A stretch of DNA of 64,000 nucleotides from an uncultured Trichococcus sp. (GCF_963663645.1 NZ_OY760503.1:2113501-2177500); one strand, 5' to 3'; counted from the first letter of the stretch, positions 43,833 to 58,188 are shown. The notes: generated from the sequence alone by a model not told the origin. A program made the numbers and translations.

Positions 43833-44570
43833 ATGGAAAAAGTAATTGACGTACAGCATCTGAAGAAGAGCTTCGGCCAACATGAAGTGCTGAAGGACAT
43901 CGATTTCAGCGTGAACAAGGGAGAGGTTGTGTGCATCATCGGTTCATCGGGATCCGGTAAATCGACGCTGTTGCGCTGCATCAATCTGCTGGAAAAACCC
44001 ACAGCCGGAGAAATCATCTACAACGGCGAGAACGTCTTGGACTCGAAGCATGATATATTCAAGTACCGCAGCAAATTGGGGATGGTGTTCCAGCAGTTCA
44101 ATCTGTTCAACAACTTGAACGTGCTGCATAATTGCACGGTAGGGCCTGTGAAGATTCTGAAAAAGTCCCAGCAGGAAGCCGAAAAGATCGCCATGGGCTA
44201 TCTGGAACAGGTTGGGATGGGGAACTTCATAAACGCCAAACCGGATCAATTATCCGGCGGCCAAAAACAACGTGTCGCAATCGCGCGCGCTTTGACGATG
44301 GAGCCGGATGCGCTGTTGTTCGATGAGCCGACATCGGCTTTGGACCCGGAGATGGTGGGGGAAGTATTGAAGGTCATGAAGGATCTTGCCAACAGCGGCT
44401 TGACGATGATCGTTGTGACACATGAAATGGAGTTCGCGAGGGAAGTTTCCGATCGCGTCATCTTCATGGATCAAGGCGTCATTCTTGAGCAGGGAGCCCC
44501 TAGTGAAATCTTCTATCATCCAAAAGAGGATCGCACGAAGCAATTCCTGGAAAGATATCTTACAAAATAA
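43833..44570 (+). CDS. Amino acid ABC transporter ATP-binding protein
   Basis: 245 residues. Walker [16 protein letters not shown]-loop [12 protein letters not shown], signature [15 protein letters not shown], Walker [16 protein letters not shown]-loop [12 protein letters not shown]. GlnQ/HisP class. ATG 43833 lies 9 bases from AGGAGG; TTG 43830 is an alternative. Followed by a strong terminator that closes the operon. Confidence 0.95.
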   Translation: MEKVIDVQHLKKSFGQHEVLKDIDFSVNKGEVVCIIGSSGSGKSTLLRCINLLEKPTAGEIIYNGENVLDSKHDIFKYRSKLGMVFQQFNLFNNLNVLHNCTVGPVKILKKSQQEAEKIAMGYLEQVGMGNFINAKPDQLSGGQKQRVAIARALTMEPDALLFDEPTSALDPEMVGEVLKVMKDLANSGLTMIVVTHEMEFAREVSDRVIFMDQGVILEQGAPSEIFYHPKEDRTKQFLERYLTK

Positions 44571-44575
44571 AAACA

Positions 44576-44622
44576 AAAGAAGAACGGATCTGCAGAAGCT
44601 GCAGGTTCCGTTCTTCTTTTTC
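44576..44622 (+). terminator. Terminator after the transporter operon
   Basis: aagaagaacgga-ctgcag pairs with ctgcag-tccgttcttctt around gaa, followed by TTTT. Confidence 0.88.
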
Positions 44623-44626
44623 ATTT

Positions 44627-45187
44627 TTATTCGATGATGATGACGTCGTCGGCAACTGCAAAGGGCGCTTGTTCATTGATGTGGTCGTAGAACATGACTC
44701 CGTTGAGATGGTCGATTTCGTGCTGGACTACAATAGCCGTATAGCCTTTGTAGCGCGCTTTGTGTGTCGCTCCTTCGGCATCTTGGTAGGATACCGTGAT
44801 GCGGCTGTGTCTGACGACGAACCCTGGCACTTCTCGGTCCACTGAAAGGCAACCTTCGCCGCCTTTAAGGCAGGCACTTTCAATCGAGTGGCTGATGATT
44901 TTAGGGTTGAACATCACTTTAGCCAATACCGGAGGATCATCTTCATATTCCCCTGGTATCAGCAGCGCAATGATGCGCTTGGATACGTCGATTTGCGGAG
45001 CGGCCAAACCGACACCTGCGCGCAAGTTAAGTTGCTCGGCGATTTTTTCATCCTGACTATTCGAAAGGAACTCCATCATTTCTGCGGCGATTTTCCGATC
45101 CTCCGCGGATAAAGGGAAAGTGACCAAGTCGGCCGACCTCCGCAATGTAGGATGACCTTCACGGATGATGTTATCCATAGTGATCAT
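44627..45187 (-). CDS. def: Peptide deformylase (type 2)
   Basis: 186 residues. Removes the N-formyl group from nascent proteins. Motif 1 GVGLAAPQI, motif 2 EGCLSVD with the metal-binding Cys, motif 3 [13 protein letters not shown] with the two metal-binding histidines and catalytic Glu. The inserted [11 protein letters not shown] loop is typical of type 2 enzymes from Gram-positives. ATG 45187 follows AAAGGAGG on the minus strand. Confidence 0.96.
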   Translation of the reverse strand: MITMDNIIREGHPTLRRSADLVTFPLSAEDRKIAAEMMEFLSNSQDEKIAEQLNLRAGVGLAAPQIDVSKRIIALLIPGEYEDDPPVLAKVMFNPKIISHSIESACLKGGEGCLSVDREVPGFVVRHSRITVSYQDAEGATHKARYKGYTAIVVQHEIDHLNGVMFYDHINEQAPFAVADDVIIIE

Positions 45188-45305
45188 ACATGCATTCCTC
45201 CTTTTGCTGGTTTTTATATTGAAATGATTCGGCTAGCAAACTACAAAACACTTCATGTTACATAGTACACGTTTCGAAAAAAAAAAGCTAGACTCATCTT
45301 TTCCC

Positions 45306-45334
45306 TTGTAATAAAGAAGAGGTATGTGTAAAAT
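45306..45334 (+). promoter_or_regulatory. gdhA promoter
   Basis: TTGTAA (45306-45311), 17-base spacer, TAAAAT (45329-45334). Confidence 0.65.
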
Positions 45335-45368
45335 AAGAAAATGAAAAAATGATTACACGGTGGTGTGA

Positions 45369-46754
<1,386 letters not shown>

Positions 46755-46779
46755 AATAAGTATCATCATAAATTTTTAT

Positions 46780-46816
46780 AAAAAAAGGTCATTTCTTAAT
46801 TGAAATGACCTTTTTT
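46780..46816 (+). terminator. Terminator after gdhA
   Basis: aaaaaaggtcatttc pairs perfectly with gaaatgacctttttt around ttaatt. Confidence 0.88.
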
Positions 46817-47175
46817 CTTTCTTTTTGTGAGGAAAACACACGGCTTTTAACCGTATTTTCATAATGGCGAGATTGTGATTTCATGAATGAATGGAACGGC
46901 GGGGTATAATCCGCTTAAAAATAACAAACTGGTTATGAAAAAATGCAGAAACTGGTTATCCAAAAAGAGGTAGTCATGATAAAAAGGCTGTTATACTTTT
47001 GAAAGCCCATTCCATCAATGATTCACATATTCTGAAGAAACAGATTTAATGTTAAAGTAATACAGTTGTCTTGCGTCTGATTGCGACAATCTGCAAATAT
47101 ACGTAACAATAATGAAACAATAAAAAGACATCAAGCTGGAAAACATGCTCGTTAAACAGTGAACAAAACCCATTT
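46817..47175. other. Non-coding region upstream of the PDH operon
   Basis: No gene supported. An 11-base direct repeat AAACTGGTTAT occurs at 46926-46936 and 46949-46959, 23 bases apart, and could bind a regulator. A TATAAT lies at about 46906-46911 without a clear -35. Confidence 0.45.
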
Positions 47176-47189
47176 GTTAAACGCTTACA
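47176..47189 (+). promoter_or_regulatory. Possible CcpA (cre) site
   Basis: GTTAAACGCTTACA matches the cre consensus TGWAANCGNTNWCA at 12 of 14 positions. It lies about 55 bases upstream of the PDH -35, which would fit CcpA activation. Confidence 0.45.
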
Positions 47190-47242
47190 ATTAAGTAGCG
47201 ATGGATATTCTGTGCACAAAAAGTGAAAACTGTCCTTTTGCC

Positions 47243-47271
47243 TTGCATATATTTCGGAAGCGTGGTAAATT
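47243..47271 (+). promoter_or_regulatory. Promoter of the PDH operon
   Basis: TTGCAT (47243-47248), 17-base spacer, TAAATT (47266-47271). Confidence 0.6.
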
Positions 47272-47318
47272 ATTCATGTAACAACTGTGGATTGATACAG
47301 TTGAAATCATCTGTATAA

Positions 47319-48479
<1,161 letters not shown>

Positions 48480-48481
48480 TC

Positions 48482-49459
48482 ATGGCACAATTAACTATGA
48501 TCCAAGCCATCACTGATGCGCTTGCAATTGAACTTGCAAACGATCCAAACGTTTTGATCTTCGGAGAAGACGTTGGTAAAAACGGCGGTGTATTCCGTGC
48601 GACACAAGGCCTTCAGGAGCAATTCGGAGAAGACCGCGTGTTTGATACTCCTTTAGCTGAATCCGGTATCGGTGGTTTGGCGTTCGGTTTGGCCTTGGAA
48701 GGTTTCCGCCCCGTTCCGGAAATCCAATTCTTCGGTTTCGTATTTGAAGTAATGGATACAGTCGTAGCCCAAGCTGCGCGCACTCGTTACCGCATGGCAG
48801 GCACGCGCAATCTGCCTATCGTATTCCGCTCTCCTTTCGGTGGCGGGGTGCATACGCCGGAATTGCACTCGGATAACTTGGAAGGTTTGATGGCTCAATC
48901 ACCAGGTTTGAAAGTGGTTATCCCTTCCAACCCTTACGATGCAAAAGGTTTGCTGATCTCAGCTATCCGCGACAACGACCCAGTTGTCTTCTTGGAGCAC
49001 ATGAAATTGTACCGTTCATTCCGCGAGGAAGTTCCTGAAGAAGCGTATACTGTTCCTATCGGCAAAGCTGCCATCACAAAAGAAGGATCCGACGTGTCCG
49101 TCATCACTTACGGCGCAATGGTCCGCGAGGCAGTAAAAGCTGCAGAAACACTTGAAAAAGAAGGCATTTCGGTTGAAGTAATCGATTTGCGTACGGTTGC
49201 TCCACTTGATGTCGAAACGATCATAGCCTCTGTGCAAAAAACAGGCCGTGTCGTAGTCGTCCAAGAAGCACAGCGTCAAGCTGGTGTGGGCGCAATGGTC
49301 ATGTCCGAAATTTCTGAACGTGCGGTGTTATCGTTAGAAGCCCCTATCGGACGTGTAGCCGCTCCGGATACTGTCTTCCCGTTTGGTCAAGCAGAAAACA
49401 TTTGGTTACCGAATGCTACTGATATCGAGAATAAAGTAAGAGAAACTTATCATTTCTAA
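48482..49459 (+). CDS. pdhB: Pyruvate dehydrogenase E1 component, beta subunit
   Basis: 325 residues. Transketolase-like subunit with [20 protein letters not shown], the conserved [18 protein letters not shown] and PEIQFFGF. The C-terminal domain contains [15 protein letters not shown]. Forms the alpha2-beta2 E1 with PdhA. A 106-base gap with a hairpin separates it from pdhC. Confidence 0.96.
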   Translation: MAQLTMIQAITDALAIELANDPNVLIFGEDVGKNGGVFRATQGLQEQFGEDRVFDTPLAESGIGGLAFGLALEGFRPVPEIQFFGFVFEVMDTVVAQAARTRYRMAGTRNLPIVFRSPFGGGVHTPELHSDNLEGLMAQSPGLKVVIPSNPYDAKGLLISAIRDNDPVVFLEHMKLYRSFREEVPEEAYTVPIGKAAITKEGSDVSVITYGAMVREAVKAAETLEKEGISVEVIDLRTVAPLDVETIIASVQKTGRVVVVQEAQRQAGVGAMVMSEISERAVLSLEAPIGRVAAPDTVFPFGQAENIWLPNATDIENKVRETYHF

Positions 49460-49472
49460 GAGCTGAAAGCTT

Positions 49473-49520
49473 GAACAAATACAATTCCATATCCCATAGA
49501 ATTGTATTTGTTCGCTTTTG
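49473..49520 (+). terminator. Intra-operon hairpin between pdhB and pdhC
   Basis: gaacaaatacaattc (49473-49487) pairs perfectly with gaattgtatttgttc (49499-49513), 15 bp, 11-base loop, then gcttttgtg. The T run is weak and the stem AT-rich, so it may be a partial terminator or an RNA-processing and stability element. Confidence 0.55.
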
Positions 49521-49565
49521 TGCGTCGGAAATCCAAAAATAGACAAGTGAAGGGAAGTTAGGAAA

Positions 49566-51188
49566 ATGTCTTTTAAATTCAAGTTGCCTGCTCTAGGCGA
49601 AGGTATCATGGAAGGTGAAATCGTTTCTTGGTCAATAAAAGAAGGCGACACCATCAATGAAGATGACACATTATTAGAAGTGCAAAATGATAAATCAGTC
49701 GAAGAAATCCCATCCCCGGTAACCGGGAAAGTCCTGAAAATCGTTGCGCCGGTAGGCACGGTCGCAGTCATCGGTGATGTATTGGTGGAAATCGATGCTC
49801 CAGGTCATGAAGAGGAAGGTTCTGCGGCACCTGCAGCAGCGACAGCCTCAGCAGCAGCTGCAACAGCTTCAACAGGCGGACTGTTCCAGTTCAAATTGCC
49901 TGCTTTGGGCGAGGGTATCATGGAAGGCGAAATCGTTTCTTGGCCGATCAAAGAAGGCGATATGATCAATGAAGATGATACTTTGGTTGAAGTGCAGAAC
50001 GACAAATCGGTTGAAGAGATTCCATCTCCTGTTACGGGTAAAGTAGTCCGCATCGTAGCGCCAGTAGGTACAGTAGCGGTCATCGGTGATGTATTGGTGG
50101 AAATCGATGCACCGGGCCACAACGGGCCGGCGGCAGCAGCTCCAAAAGCAACCGCAGCACCAGCAGCGGCTTCAAATCCGCCAGCATCAACAGGCGTGGT
50201 TGCGGCTGCAGCGAACCCTAACAAACAAGTCTTGGCTATGCCATCCGTCCGTCAATACGCACGCGAAAAAGGCATCGACATCACTTCCGTTGTGCCGACT
50301 GGAAAAGGCGGCCGTGTATTGAAAGAAGATATCGATAATTTCAGCGGAGTGGCTCCAGTGGCAGCGAAAGCTGTGGCTCCAGCAGTCCAGGCTCAAGCTT
50401 CGACACAAGCGGCTCCAGTAGCGGCAGCTGCCCAAGCGACACAAGCTGCAGCACCAGCTCAGCCATTCACTTCCAATATGGGCGAAGCGGAAACACGCCA
50501 AAAAATGTCTCCGACAAGAAAAGCGATTGCGAAAGCAATGGTCAACAGCAAGCATACAGCGCCTCACGTAACCTTGTTTGATGAAGTTGAAGTGTCCAAA
50601 TTATGGGATCACCGCAAGAAATTCAAAGATGTTGCGGCAGCACAAGGAACAAAACTTACTTTCTTACCGTATGTCGTTAAGGCTTTGGCAGCGACTGTAC
50701 GCGATTTCCCTATCTTGAACGCATCCATAGACGATGCTGCTCAAGAAATCGTATTGAAAAACTACATCAACATCGGTATCGCTACAGACACGGACAACGG
50801 CCTGTACGTACCGAACGTTAAGAATGCTGATGCGAAAGGCATGTTCAAAATTGCCGATGAAATCAACAACATGGCAGCTCAAGCCCACGACGGCAAATTG
50901 GCAGCTGCGGATATGCGGAACGGTTCTGTTACAATCAGCAATATCGGTTCTGTTGGCGGCGGGTTCTTCACGCCGGTCATCAACTACCCTGAAGTGGCCA
51001 TCCTAGGTGTTGGAACGATTGCGCAACAAGCTATCGTCAATGCAGAAGGCGAATTGGCAGTCGGTCGCGTAATGAAACTTTCGTTGAGTTTCGACCACCG
51101 TATCGTTGACGGCGCAACTGCTCAAAAAGCAATGAACAACATTAAGAGATTATTGGCTGATCCAGAATTATTATTGATGGAAGGGTGA
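49566..51188 (+). CDS. pdhC: Dihydrolipoyl acetyltransferase, E2 of pyruvate dehydrogenase
   Basis: 540 residues. Two lipoyl domains in tandem, residues about 3-80 and 107-184, nearly identical ([16 protein letters not shown] in both), each with the lipoylated Lys in QNDKSVEE (Lys43 and Lys147). Ala/Pro/Thr-rich linkers follow each. A subunit-binding domain ([19 protein letters not shown]) lies near 225-260. The catalytic domain ends with the active-site histidine in [11 protein letters not shown]. It forms the core of the complex, carrying the acetyl group from E1 to CoA. Confidence 0.97.
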   Translation: MSFKFKLPALGEGIMEGEIVSWSIKEGDTINEDDTLLEVQNDKSVEEIPSPVTGKVLKIVAPVGTVAVIGDVLVEIDAPGHEEEGSAAPAAATASAAAATASTGGLFQFKLPALGEGIMEGEIVSWPIKEGDMINEDDTLVEVQNDKSVEEIPSPVTGKVVRIVAPVGTVAVIGDVLVEIDAPGHNGPAAAAPKATAAPAAASNPPASTGVVAAAANPNKQVLAMPSVRQYAREKGIDITSVVPTGKGGRVLKEDIDNFSGVAPVAAKAVAPAVQAQASTQAAPVAAAAQATQAAAPAQPFTSNMGEAETRQKMSPTRKAIAKAMVNSKHTAPHVTLFDEVEVSKLWDHRKKFKDVAAAQGTKLTFLPYVVKALAATVRDFPILNASIDDAAQEIVLKNYINIGIATDTDNGLYVPNVKNADAKGMFKIADEINNMAAQAHDGKLAAADMRNGSVTISNIGSVGGGFFTPVINYPEVAILGVGTIAQQAIVNAEGELAVGRVMKLSLSFDHRIVDGATAQKAMNNIKRLLADPELLLMEG

Positions 51189-51197
51189 AAATAGACA

Positions 51198-52604
51198 ATG
51201 GTAGTAGGCGATTTCGCAGTTGAATTAGATACAGTTGTTGTAGGAGCGGGACCTGGTGGCTATGTAGCTGCCATCCGCGCTGCACAATTAGGGCAAAAAG
51301 TAGCGATCATCGAAAGAGAATGGATCGGAGGCGTTTGTTTGAACGTCGGTTGTATCCCTTCAAAAGCATTGATTTCTGCTGGACACCATTACCAAGAAGC
51401 TTTGGATTCCTCCGTTTTCGGTGTCACAACTGAAAATGTGAAACTGGACTTCTCGAAAACGCAAGAATGGAAAGACAACAAAGTCGTCAAAACATTGACG
51501 TCCGGTGTTGAGTACTTGTTGAAGAAAAACAAAGTTGAAATCATCCGTGGGAATGCGTTCTTCAATGACGGAGAAACATTGCGTGTCTTCACTGAAGATG
51601 CAGCACAAACATATACTTTCAAAAATGCGATCATCGCTACTGGTAGCCGTCCGATCGAAATCAAAGGTTTCAAATTCGGCGGACGTGTCATCGATTCCAC
51701 TGGCGGATTGAATTTGACTGAAGTTCCTAAAAAATTGGTCATCGTCGGTGGCGGTGTCATCGGCACTGAACTGGGCGGAGCATACGCCAACCTGGGCGCT
51801 GAAGTGACAATCCTTGAGGGATCTCCTCAAATTTTGCCGACATTCGAAAAAGATATGGTCAAATTCGTTGAAAAATCATTCCAAGCAAAAGGCGTTACAG
51901 TCGTCACGAAAGCAATGGCTAAAGAAGCCATCGACAACGGAGACAGTGTGACCGTCAAATATGAAGCGAACGGTAAAGAAGAAGTTATCGAAGCTGACTA
52001 CGTAATGGTTACTGTTGGCCGCCGTCCAAATACGGATGACTTAGGTCTTGAAGTAGTCGGAGTTGAAATGACTGACCGTGGTTTGGTTAAGGTCGACAAT
52101 CAAGGCCGCACAAATGTAAAACACATTTTTGCTATCGGCGATATCGTTCCGGGTGCTGCCTTGGCGCATAAAGCCAGCTATGAAGCTAAAATTGCGGCTG
52201 AAGCTATTGCGGGACATCCTTCAGCAGTTGATTACCGGGCGATGCCGGGAGTGGCCTTTACGGATCCTGAATTAGCGACCATCGGCTTCACTGCTGCGGA
52301 AGCGAAAGACAAAGGTCTGGATGTAAAAGCATCCAAATTCCCGTTGTCAGGCAACGGACGCGCCTTGTCGTTGAACCAGACAGAAGGCTTTGTCCGTTTG
52401 GTTACGACAAAAGAAGATAACGTACTAGTCGGCGCACAAGTTGCCGGCGTGAATGCCAGCGAAATCATCGCTGAGCTTGGATTGGCGATTGAAGCTGGAA
52501 TGAACGCAGAAGATATCGCGTTGACGATCCACGGTCATCCATCGTTGTCCGAAACAATCATGGATGCTGCCGAATTGGCATTGGGTATGCCGATCCACAT
52601 CTAA
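51198..52604 (+). CDS. pdhD: Dihydrolipoyl dehydrogenase, E3
   Basis: 468 residues. FAD motif [20 protein letters not shown], redox-active disulfide [18 protein letters not shown] motif [20 protein letters not shown], second FAD motif [11 protein letters not shown], and the catalytic His-Glu pair in [17 protein letters not shown]. Reoxidises the dihydrolipoyl groups of E2 with NAD. Last gene of the operon, 9 bases after pdhC, followed by a terminator. Confidence 0.97.
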   Translation: MVVGDFAVELDTVVVGAGPGGYVAAIRAAQLGQKVAIIEREWIGGVCLNVGCIPSKALISAGHHYQEALDSSVFGVTTENVKLDFSKTQEWKDNKVVKTLTSGVEYLLKKNKVEIIRGNAFFNDGETLRVFTEDAAQTYTFKNAIIATGSRPIEIKGFKFGGRVIDSTGGLNLTEVPKKLVIVGGGVIGTELGGAYANLGAEVTILEGSPQILPTFEKDMVKFVEKSFQAKGVTVVTKAMAKEAIDNGDSVTVKYEANGKEEVIEADYVMVTVGRRPNTDDLGLEVVGVEMTDRGLVKVDNQGRTNVKHIFAIGDIVPGAALAHKASYEAKIAAEAIAGHPSAVDYRAMPGVAFTDPELATIGFTAAEAKDKGLDVKASKFPLSGNGRALSLNQTEGFVRLVTTKEDNVLVGAQVAGVNASEIIAELGLAIEAGMNAEDIALTIHGHPSLSETIMDAAELALGMPIHI

Positions 52605-52623
52605 TCCCAAAATGATCACTTGT

Positions 52624-52660
52624 AAAGAGAATCCGGATCCGGATTCTCTTTATTTTTTTC
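52624..52660 (+). terminator. Terminator after the PDH operon
   Basis: A 28-base perfect palindrome (52624-52651) centred on ggatcc, followed by atttttttc. Confidence 0.9.
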
Positions 52661-52706
52661 GTCATGTATAATATAGTAGAAACAGGAATCAGATGGAGGG
52701 AAAAAG

Positions 52707-52985
52707 ATGCAACATTATGACTATCCGTTCGAAGCAGAGTGGTCCAAAGAGGAAATCGTCAAAGTCATCGCTTTATGGAATGCTGTCGAGCGAGCTTATG
52801 AAAGTGGGATCAGCAAAGAAGACTTCATGAAGGCTTACCGTGAATTTAAAACGGTGCTGCCTTCTGTCGGCCAGGAAAAGAAATACGGCAATCAGTTCGA
52901 AAAAGAATCTGGGTACTCTTTATACAAAGTGCTGCAGGAAGTAAAGAAAAGCGAAAAAAACAAAATCTTCCTAGGGAAGCGTTAA
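52707..52985 (+). CDS. UPF0223 family protein (YktA-like)
   Basis: 92 residues. YDYPFEAEWSKEEIVKVIALWNAVERAYESG is the family's conserved helical start, followed by EDFMKAYREFKTVLPSVGQE. Cytoplasmic helical bundle of unknown function. Ribosome site ATGGAGGG. The next gene, an inositol-phosphatase family member, follows as in Bacillus yktA-yktC. Confidence 0.9.
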   Translation: MQHYDYPFEAEWSKEEIVKVIALWNAVERAYESGISKEDFMKAYREFKTVLPSVGQEKKYGNQFEKESGYSLYKVLQEVKKSEKNKIFLGKR

Positions 52986-53033
52986 AAGGACTGGATAAGC
53001 CGTAGCTGGAGAAGCGGCAGAAGGGGGAGCCGG

Positions 53034-53807
53034 ATGGATCAGATCGATAAACGACATAGCCTGATCAAGTCTTGGTTGTATGAGGCTGCGGACTTGCTGC
53101 GGGAATCGTTCAACAAGGAACTTGAAATAAAAGAAAAAACATCGCGAACGGATCTGGTGACAAACGTGGATCGGGAAATCGAGGTGTTCCTGTATGAAAA
53201 AATCACTGCACATTTCCCGGATGAGCGTATTTTGGGAGAAGAAAGCGTAGGGCATGATATACAGGATCTGGAAGGGGTTGTCTGGATCATCGACCCGATT
53301 GATGGCACCCTCAATTTCATCAAGCAGCGAGCAAATTTTGCCATCATGATCGGTATCTATGAAGATGGTGTCGGTCATCTGGGATATATTTATGATGTCA
53401 TCAGAGACGAACTCTATTTTGCGATCCGCCATAACGGGGCTTATTGCAATGATCGGAGGCTGCCGGTGGTGGAGGAGCTGCCGTTATCTGATGGGTTGGT
53501 CGCAATCAGTAACCGTTTGGTGGTCTCGGATGCGGGTGAAGCACGCAGAATCGCCAAAAACAGCAGTGGGTTGCGTGTCAATGGCTCTGCCGGGCTGGAA
53601 ACGGCTTGGGTTGCCTCCGGTAAATTGATAGCTTATATCGCACCTTCCTTGGCCCCGTGGGACATCGCTGCCGGGTTGATCATAGCTGAAGAGGTGGGTT
53701 TGGTCTATAGACAAGTTACGGGTGAAAAAATCAATCTGCTCCAGAATAATGCGGTGATTGTCGCCAACCGATGTGCTTTCCAGGAGATAAGGAACGAATG
53801 GCGATAA
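53034..53807 (+). CDS. Inositol monophosphatase family protein
   Basis: 257 residues of the SuhB/IMPase family, Mg-dependent sugar-phosphate phosphatases. Metal motifs ILGEESVGHD, VWIIDPIDGTLNFIKQ and LAPWDIAAGLIIAEE. Substrate could be inositol phosphate, NADP or fructose bisphosphate; the family is promiscuous. Ribosome site AGAAGGGGG. Likely cotranscribed with the UPF0223 gene 48 bases upstream. Confidence 0.92.
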   Translation: MDQIDKRHSLIKSWLYEAADLLRESFNKELEIKEKTSRTDLVTNVDREIEVFLYEKITAHFPDERILGEESVGHDIQDLEGVVWIIDPIDGTLNFIKQRANFAIMIGIYEDGVGHLGYIYDVIRDELYFAIRHNGAYCNDRRLPVVEELPLSDGLVAISNRLVVSDAGEARRIAKNSSGLRVNGSAGLETAWVASGKLIAYIAPSLAPWDIAAGLIIAEEVGLVYRQVTGEKINLLQNNAVIVANRCAFQEIRNEWR

Positions 53808-54193
53808 GCGACAGAACCATGTTAACATTAAAAAAATAATGGACAAGATGCAGAATAATGTATTTTGTTCATTTTTTTTTGGTTCACGAAGGATGTTAGG
53901 AATTGTTACATGAAAAGGTATGCCGAAAGCAATTTTATTCACTTGGGTTGAAAAGTAAAATTCCTTTTCTCAGAAAGATGATTAGATTAAAAATAATAAA
54001 TGTGAGAAATGAACAAAAAATGATAAGGAAATGAGTATATAAGAGGTTTTCTAATAGTGGTTCATGAGGATGAATCTCATTTTGGAGCGATTGAAAGCAG
54101 GGATCTCATTTTTCTAATGAAAAACCTTACAAAACCATGTAAGCTTTTTCCGGTTGTTCTTGCGTTCTGATGGGATTTTTTTTGCTTAAAACA
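53808..54193. other. Non-coding region upstream of acnA
   Basis: No gene seen. An imperfect palindrome near 54120-54150 (cttaca/tgtaag flanked by A and T runs) could be a bidirectional terminator or an operator. A gatgaatctcatttt-like segment and gatctcattttt recur between 54070 and 54116. Confidence 0.45.
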
Positions 54194-54222
54194 TTTACAT
54201 TTGATTAAATTATGGTTATAAT
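54194..54222 (+). promoter_or_regulatory. Promoter of acnA-citZ-icd
   Basis: TTTACA (54194-54199), 17-base spacer, TATAAT (54217-54222), 52 bases before the acnA start. Confidence 0.75.
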
Positions 54223-54274
54223 TTTCGTATTAAGTGAGCTAGATGTGAAACAAATGATAAATGGGGGTTATAAA

Positions 54275-56986
54275 ATGTCGGATTTTAATCAAAATGCCAT
54301 AGCTTCTTTCAGTTTGAATGGCCATCAGTATGAATACTATAAATTAAAAAAATTAGAAAACAATGAAAAAACAAAAATCGCTAAATTGCCTTACTCGATC
54401 CGGGTTCTGCTTGAGTCATTGTTACGTCAAGTGGGTGAAAGCGGCATCAAGGAAGAGCATGTTGTCACTTTATCTAACTGGAGTGCAACAGAAACGAACG
54501 AGGGCGAAATACCTTTCAAACCTTCCCGCGTTATCCTGCAGGATTTCACAGGGGTGCCGGCAGTTGTTGACCTGGCTTCCTTAAGAAAAACGGTCCATGA
54601 TTTAGGCGGAGATCCAGCACTCATCAATCCGGAAGTGCCTGTTGACTTGGTCGTTGATCACTCCGTACAAGTCGATAAATTCGGATCTCCGCAAGCCTTG
54701 ATCGCGAACATGAAGATGGAATTTCTGCGCAATCAGGAACGTTACCAATTTTTGAGCTGGGCGCAAAAAGCATTCGACAACTACCGCGCTGTACCGCCTG
54801 CTACTGGTATCGTCCACCAGGTCAATATTGAATATTTGGCATCAGTCGTCACAGAAAAAACGATTGATGAAAACAGAAGCTTAGTTTTCCCTGATACTTT
54901 GGTGGGAACGGATTCCCATACGACGATGGCAAATGCGCTTGGCGTATTGGGCTGGGGAGTAGGCGGAATCGAAGCGGAAGCCAGCATGCTTGGCGAGCCT
55001 TCCTTCTTCCCTGTTCCTGAAGTCGTAGGTGTACGCTTCATCAATTCGCTGCAGGAAGCAGCTACCGCAACCGACTTGGCATTGAAAGTTACACAAACTT
55101 TGCGCGAAATGAAAGTAGTCGGCAAATTTGTCGAATTCTTTGGTCCGGGATTATCTTCGATGACTTTGGCGGACCGTGCGACCATCGCCAATATGGCGCC
55201 TGAATATGGTGCGACCTGCGGTTTCTTCCCGGTCGACGATGAAGTTATTAACTACTTGACGCTGACCGGCAGGGATGAAAAGCATGTTGCCATAGTAGAA
55301 GAATACGTCAAGGCAAACGACCTTTATTACCGTGTCGAGGATCCGGAACCGGAATACACCACAGTCGTTGAAATCGACTTGAGCACAATCGAGGCCAATG
55401 TTGCTGGGCCGAAACGTCCTCAAGATCTGGTGCCGGTTTCGAAGTTGAAAGAAGACTTCCAAAGATCCTTGGTTGCGCCAAAAGGCAATGCCGGATTTGG
55501 ATTAGCCGAAAACGAAACAGATAAAGAAGTCTCGCTGATCCTCGATGGGGAAGAAGTGAAGATGAAAACTGGTGACATTGCGATTGCGGCCATCACAAGC
55601 TGCACGAACACGTCGAATCCATACGTAATGCTGAGTGCCGGATTATTGGCAAAACGAGCTGTGGAGTTGGGACTGAACGTTCCGAAATATGTGAAGACTT
55701 CATTGGCACCCGGATCGAAAGTAGTTACTGCTTATTTGGACAATGCCGGTTTATTGCCTTATCTGGAACAACTGGGCTTCAATACTGTCGGCTACGGCTG
55801 TACAACCTGCATCGGAAATTCAGGGCCGCTTTTGCCTGAAGTGGAAGAAGTGATCAAAAACAACGATTTGTTGGTTTCAAGCGCACTGAGCGGAAACCGT
55901 AACTTTGAAGGACGGATCCACGCATTGGTCAAAGCCAACTATTTGGCATCTCCGCCATTGGTGGTCGCTTACGCATTGGCCGGTACGATGAACATCGACC
56001 TGAAAACCGAGCCGATCGGTAATGGCAAAGACGGCCAACCCGTCTACTTGGCGGATCTTTGGCCGGAAAGACACGCTGTCGAAGCGATGATCCGTGATTT
56101 TGTGACACCCGAGATATTCAAAGAGGAATATTTGCATGTGTTTGATGACAATGCTGCATGGAACGCGATCGAAACGAATGATGACGCTTTGTACCAGTGG
56201 GAAGAGGGATCGACTTACATCGCAAATCCGCCATTCTTCGAAAATTTATCGCCGGAACCGAAACCGATCGAATCTTTGAAAGCTTTGTCGGTATTGGGTA
56301 AGTTCGGTGATTCGGTGACGACCGATCACATTTCACCGGCAGGAAGCATCGACGTCAGCACGCCGGCTGGTCAATATCTGGCTTCTAAAGGCGTGGGCGT
56401 CCGTGATTTCAACTCATACGGTGCAAGACGCGGAAACCATGAAGTGATGATGCGCGGTACATTGGCGAATATGCGTATCCGTAATCAACTGGTATCCGGC
56501 AAAGACGGCGGCTTCACGATTTATTGGCCGACCGGTGAAGAAATGAGTATCTTTGAAGCATCAGAAAGATACCGTCAAAACGGAACTGGATTAGTGATTT
56601 TTGCAGGTGATGATTATGGAATGGGTTCATCCCGCGACTGGGCGGCCAAAGGTGTCAAACTTCTTGGAGTCGAGGCTGTCATCGCCAAGAGCTATGAAAG
56701 AATCCACCGTTCGAATCTTGTGATGATGGGCGTATTGCCTCTGCAATACCAAGCAGGTCAAGATGCAGAAAGTTTGGGGTTGGACGGATCGGAAAAAATC
56801 ACGATCGATTTGAACGATAGTGTCGGCATCCATGCGGAAGTGCCTGTGACGGCAGTCAAATCAGATGGCCAAGAAATCAAATTCACGACCATTGCCCGTT
56901 TCGATTCTGAGGTGGATATGACTTATTACCGTAACGGAGGCATCCTGCCGATGGTGATCCGTAAAAAAATGGGGCTTGCTTATTAA
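54275..56986 (+). CDS. acnA: Aconitate hydratase A
   Basis: 903 residues, the usual AcnA length. Interconverts citrate and isocitrate. The 4Fe-4S ligands lie in [11 protein letters not shown] and [33 protein letters not shown] and the C-terminal swivel domain [16 protein letters not shown] are typical. ATG 54275, after ATGGGGGTT, is chosen over an in-frame upstream start at 54212 that overlaps the promoter. First gene of a three-gene TCA operon; bifunctional RNA binding as in other AcnA proteins is possible. Confidence 0.96.
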   Translation: MSDFNQNAIASFSLNGHQYEYYKLKKLENNEKTKIAKLPYSIRVLLESLLRQVGESGIKEEHVVTLSNWSATETNEGEIPFKPSRVILQDFTGVPAVVDLASLRKTVHDLGGDPALINPEVPVDLVVDHSVQVDKFGSPQALIANMKMEFLRNQERYQFLSWAQKAFDNYRAVPPATGIVHQVNIEYLASVVTEKTIDENRSLVFPDTLVGTDSHTTMANALGVLGWGVGGIEAEASMLGEPSFFPVPEVVGVRFINSLQEAATATDLALKVTQTLREMKVVGKFVEFFGPGLSSMTLADRATIANMAPEYGATCGFFPVDDEVINYLTLTGRDEKHVAIVEEYVKANDLYYRVEDPEPEYTTVVEIDLSTIEANVAGPKRPQDLVPVSKLKEDFQRSLVAPKGNAGFGLAENETDKEVSLILDGEEVKMKTGDIAIAAITSCTNTSNPYVMLSAGLLAKRAVELGLNVPKYVKTSLAPGSKVVTAYLDNAGLLPYLEQLGFNTVGYGCTTCIGNSGPLLPEVEEVIKNNDLLVSSALSGNRNFEGRIHALVKANYLASPPLVVAYALAGTMNIDLKTEPIGNGKDGQPVYLADLWPERHAVEAMIRDFVTPEIFKEEYLHVFDDNAAWNAIETNDDALYQWEEGSTYIANPPFFENLSPEPKPIESLKALSVLGKFGDSVTTDHISPAGSIDVSTPAGQYLASKGVGVRDFNSYGARRGNHEVMMRGTLANMRIRNQLVSGKDGGFTIYWPTGEEMSIFEASERYRQNGTGLVIFAGDDYGMGSSRDWAAKGVKLLGVEAVIAKSYERIHRSNLVMMGVLPLQYQAGQDAESLGLDGSEKITIDLNDSVGIHAEVPVTAVKSDGQEIKFTTIARFDSEVDMTYYRNGGILPMVIRKKMGLAY

Positions 56987-57039
56987 GCGGCAAGCCATCC
57001 AATTCACTGAAGAGAGGTTTTTGAGAGGAGAGAAAAATC

Positions 57040-58188
57040 ATGGAAGTACATAAAGGATTAGCGGATGTTGTCGTATCAGAAACCTCCCTAAGCGCAATTG
57101 TTGAGGGGAAATTATCCTTCTCAGGATACAATATCGACGAATTAGTTGAAAAAGATGCATCATTTGAGGAAATCATCTTTTTGTTGTGGAATTCAAGAAT
57201 GCCTAGCCGTGAAGAATTTGCGCAGTTGCAGCACGATCTTCACACGCATATGGCCTTATCTGATAGTGTCATTGCTTGCCTGAAAATACAGTGCCGCCAA
57301 AATCTGCACCCTATGAGTGTGTTGCGCTCGACGGTCTCACTATTGGGAGTGTTCGATCCATATGCGGAGGAGATGGACGAACGTTCTGTATATATTCAAG
57401 CAATCTCGATACAAGCAAAAATTCCGACGATTGTAGCTGCATTCGCCCGATTACGCAAAGGTTTGGATCCGATTGCGCCTCGCGAAGATCTTTCATTCGG
57501 AGCCAACTTCCTGTATATGTTGACAGGTGAAGAGGCGAACCCGGATTTGGTCAGAGCGTATAATCATTGTTTGGTACTCCATGCCGATCACGATCTGAAC
57601 GCATCAACCTTCACTGCACGTGTTGCAGCTTCAACACTGACGGATGTCTATTCTTGTATCACGGCTGCCATCGGAGCTCTGAAGGGCCCCTTGCACGGTG
57701 GAGCAAATGAACGCGTATTCGATATGCTCTCCGAAATCACGGAATCAGAAACCAGGGATGTTGCGGGCTACTTGAAAACAAAATTGGACAATAAAGAAAA
57801 AATCATGGGATTCGGTCACCGTGTCTACAAAACGGAAGATCCCCGCAAGAAACATTTGAAACGCATGGCTAAGGAACTGACCCAGGAATTCGGAAAAGAA
57901 GATTTGTTCGATCTTTCCTGCGAAGTAGAGGACTATCTATTGAGGGAAAAAGGCTTGATTCCGAATGTGGATTTCTACTCCGCCACTGTATATCACTGCT
58001 TCGGGATAGAACATGACCTCTTCACGCTGTTGTTTGCGATGAGCCGTGTTTCCGGGTGGTTAGGGCATGTGTTTGAGCAAAAACGTGAAGCTACGTTGAT
58101 CCGTCCGCGTTCAAAATACGTGGGACCCGTCAACCTGACTTACATCCCTTTGTCTGAAAAAGAAATTATTGGAGGTACTGCACAATGA
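57040..58188 (+). CDS. citZ: Citrate synthase
   Basis: 382 residues. Condenses acetyl-CoA with oxaloacetate. [58 protein letters not shown] and [15 protein letters not shown] supply the catalytic His, His and Asp. Small Gram-positive type, without the Gram-negative NADH site. Ribosome site GAGAGGAGAG. Its stop overlaps icd by four bases. Confidence 0.95.
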   Translation: MEVHKGLADVVVSETSLSAIVEGKLSFSGYNIDELVEKDASFEEIIFLLWNSRMPSREEFAQLQHDLHTHMALSDSVIACLKIQCRQNLHPMSVLRSTVSLLGVFDPYAEEMDERSVYIQAISIQAKIPTIVAAFARLRKGLDPIAPREDLSFGANFLYMLTGEEANPDLVRAYNHCLVLHADHDLNASTFTARVAASTLTDVYSCITAAIGALKGPLHGGANERVFDMLSEITESETRDVAGYLKTKLDNKEKIMGFGHRVYKTEDPRKKHLKRMAKELTQEFGKEDLFDLSCEVEDYLLREKGLIPNVDFYSATVYHCFGIEHDLFTLLFAMSRVSGWLGHVFEQKREATLIRPRSKYVGPVNLTYIPLSEKEIIGGTAQ

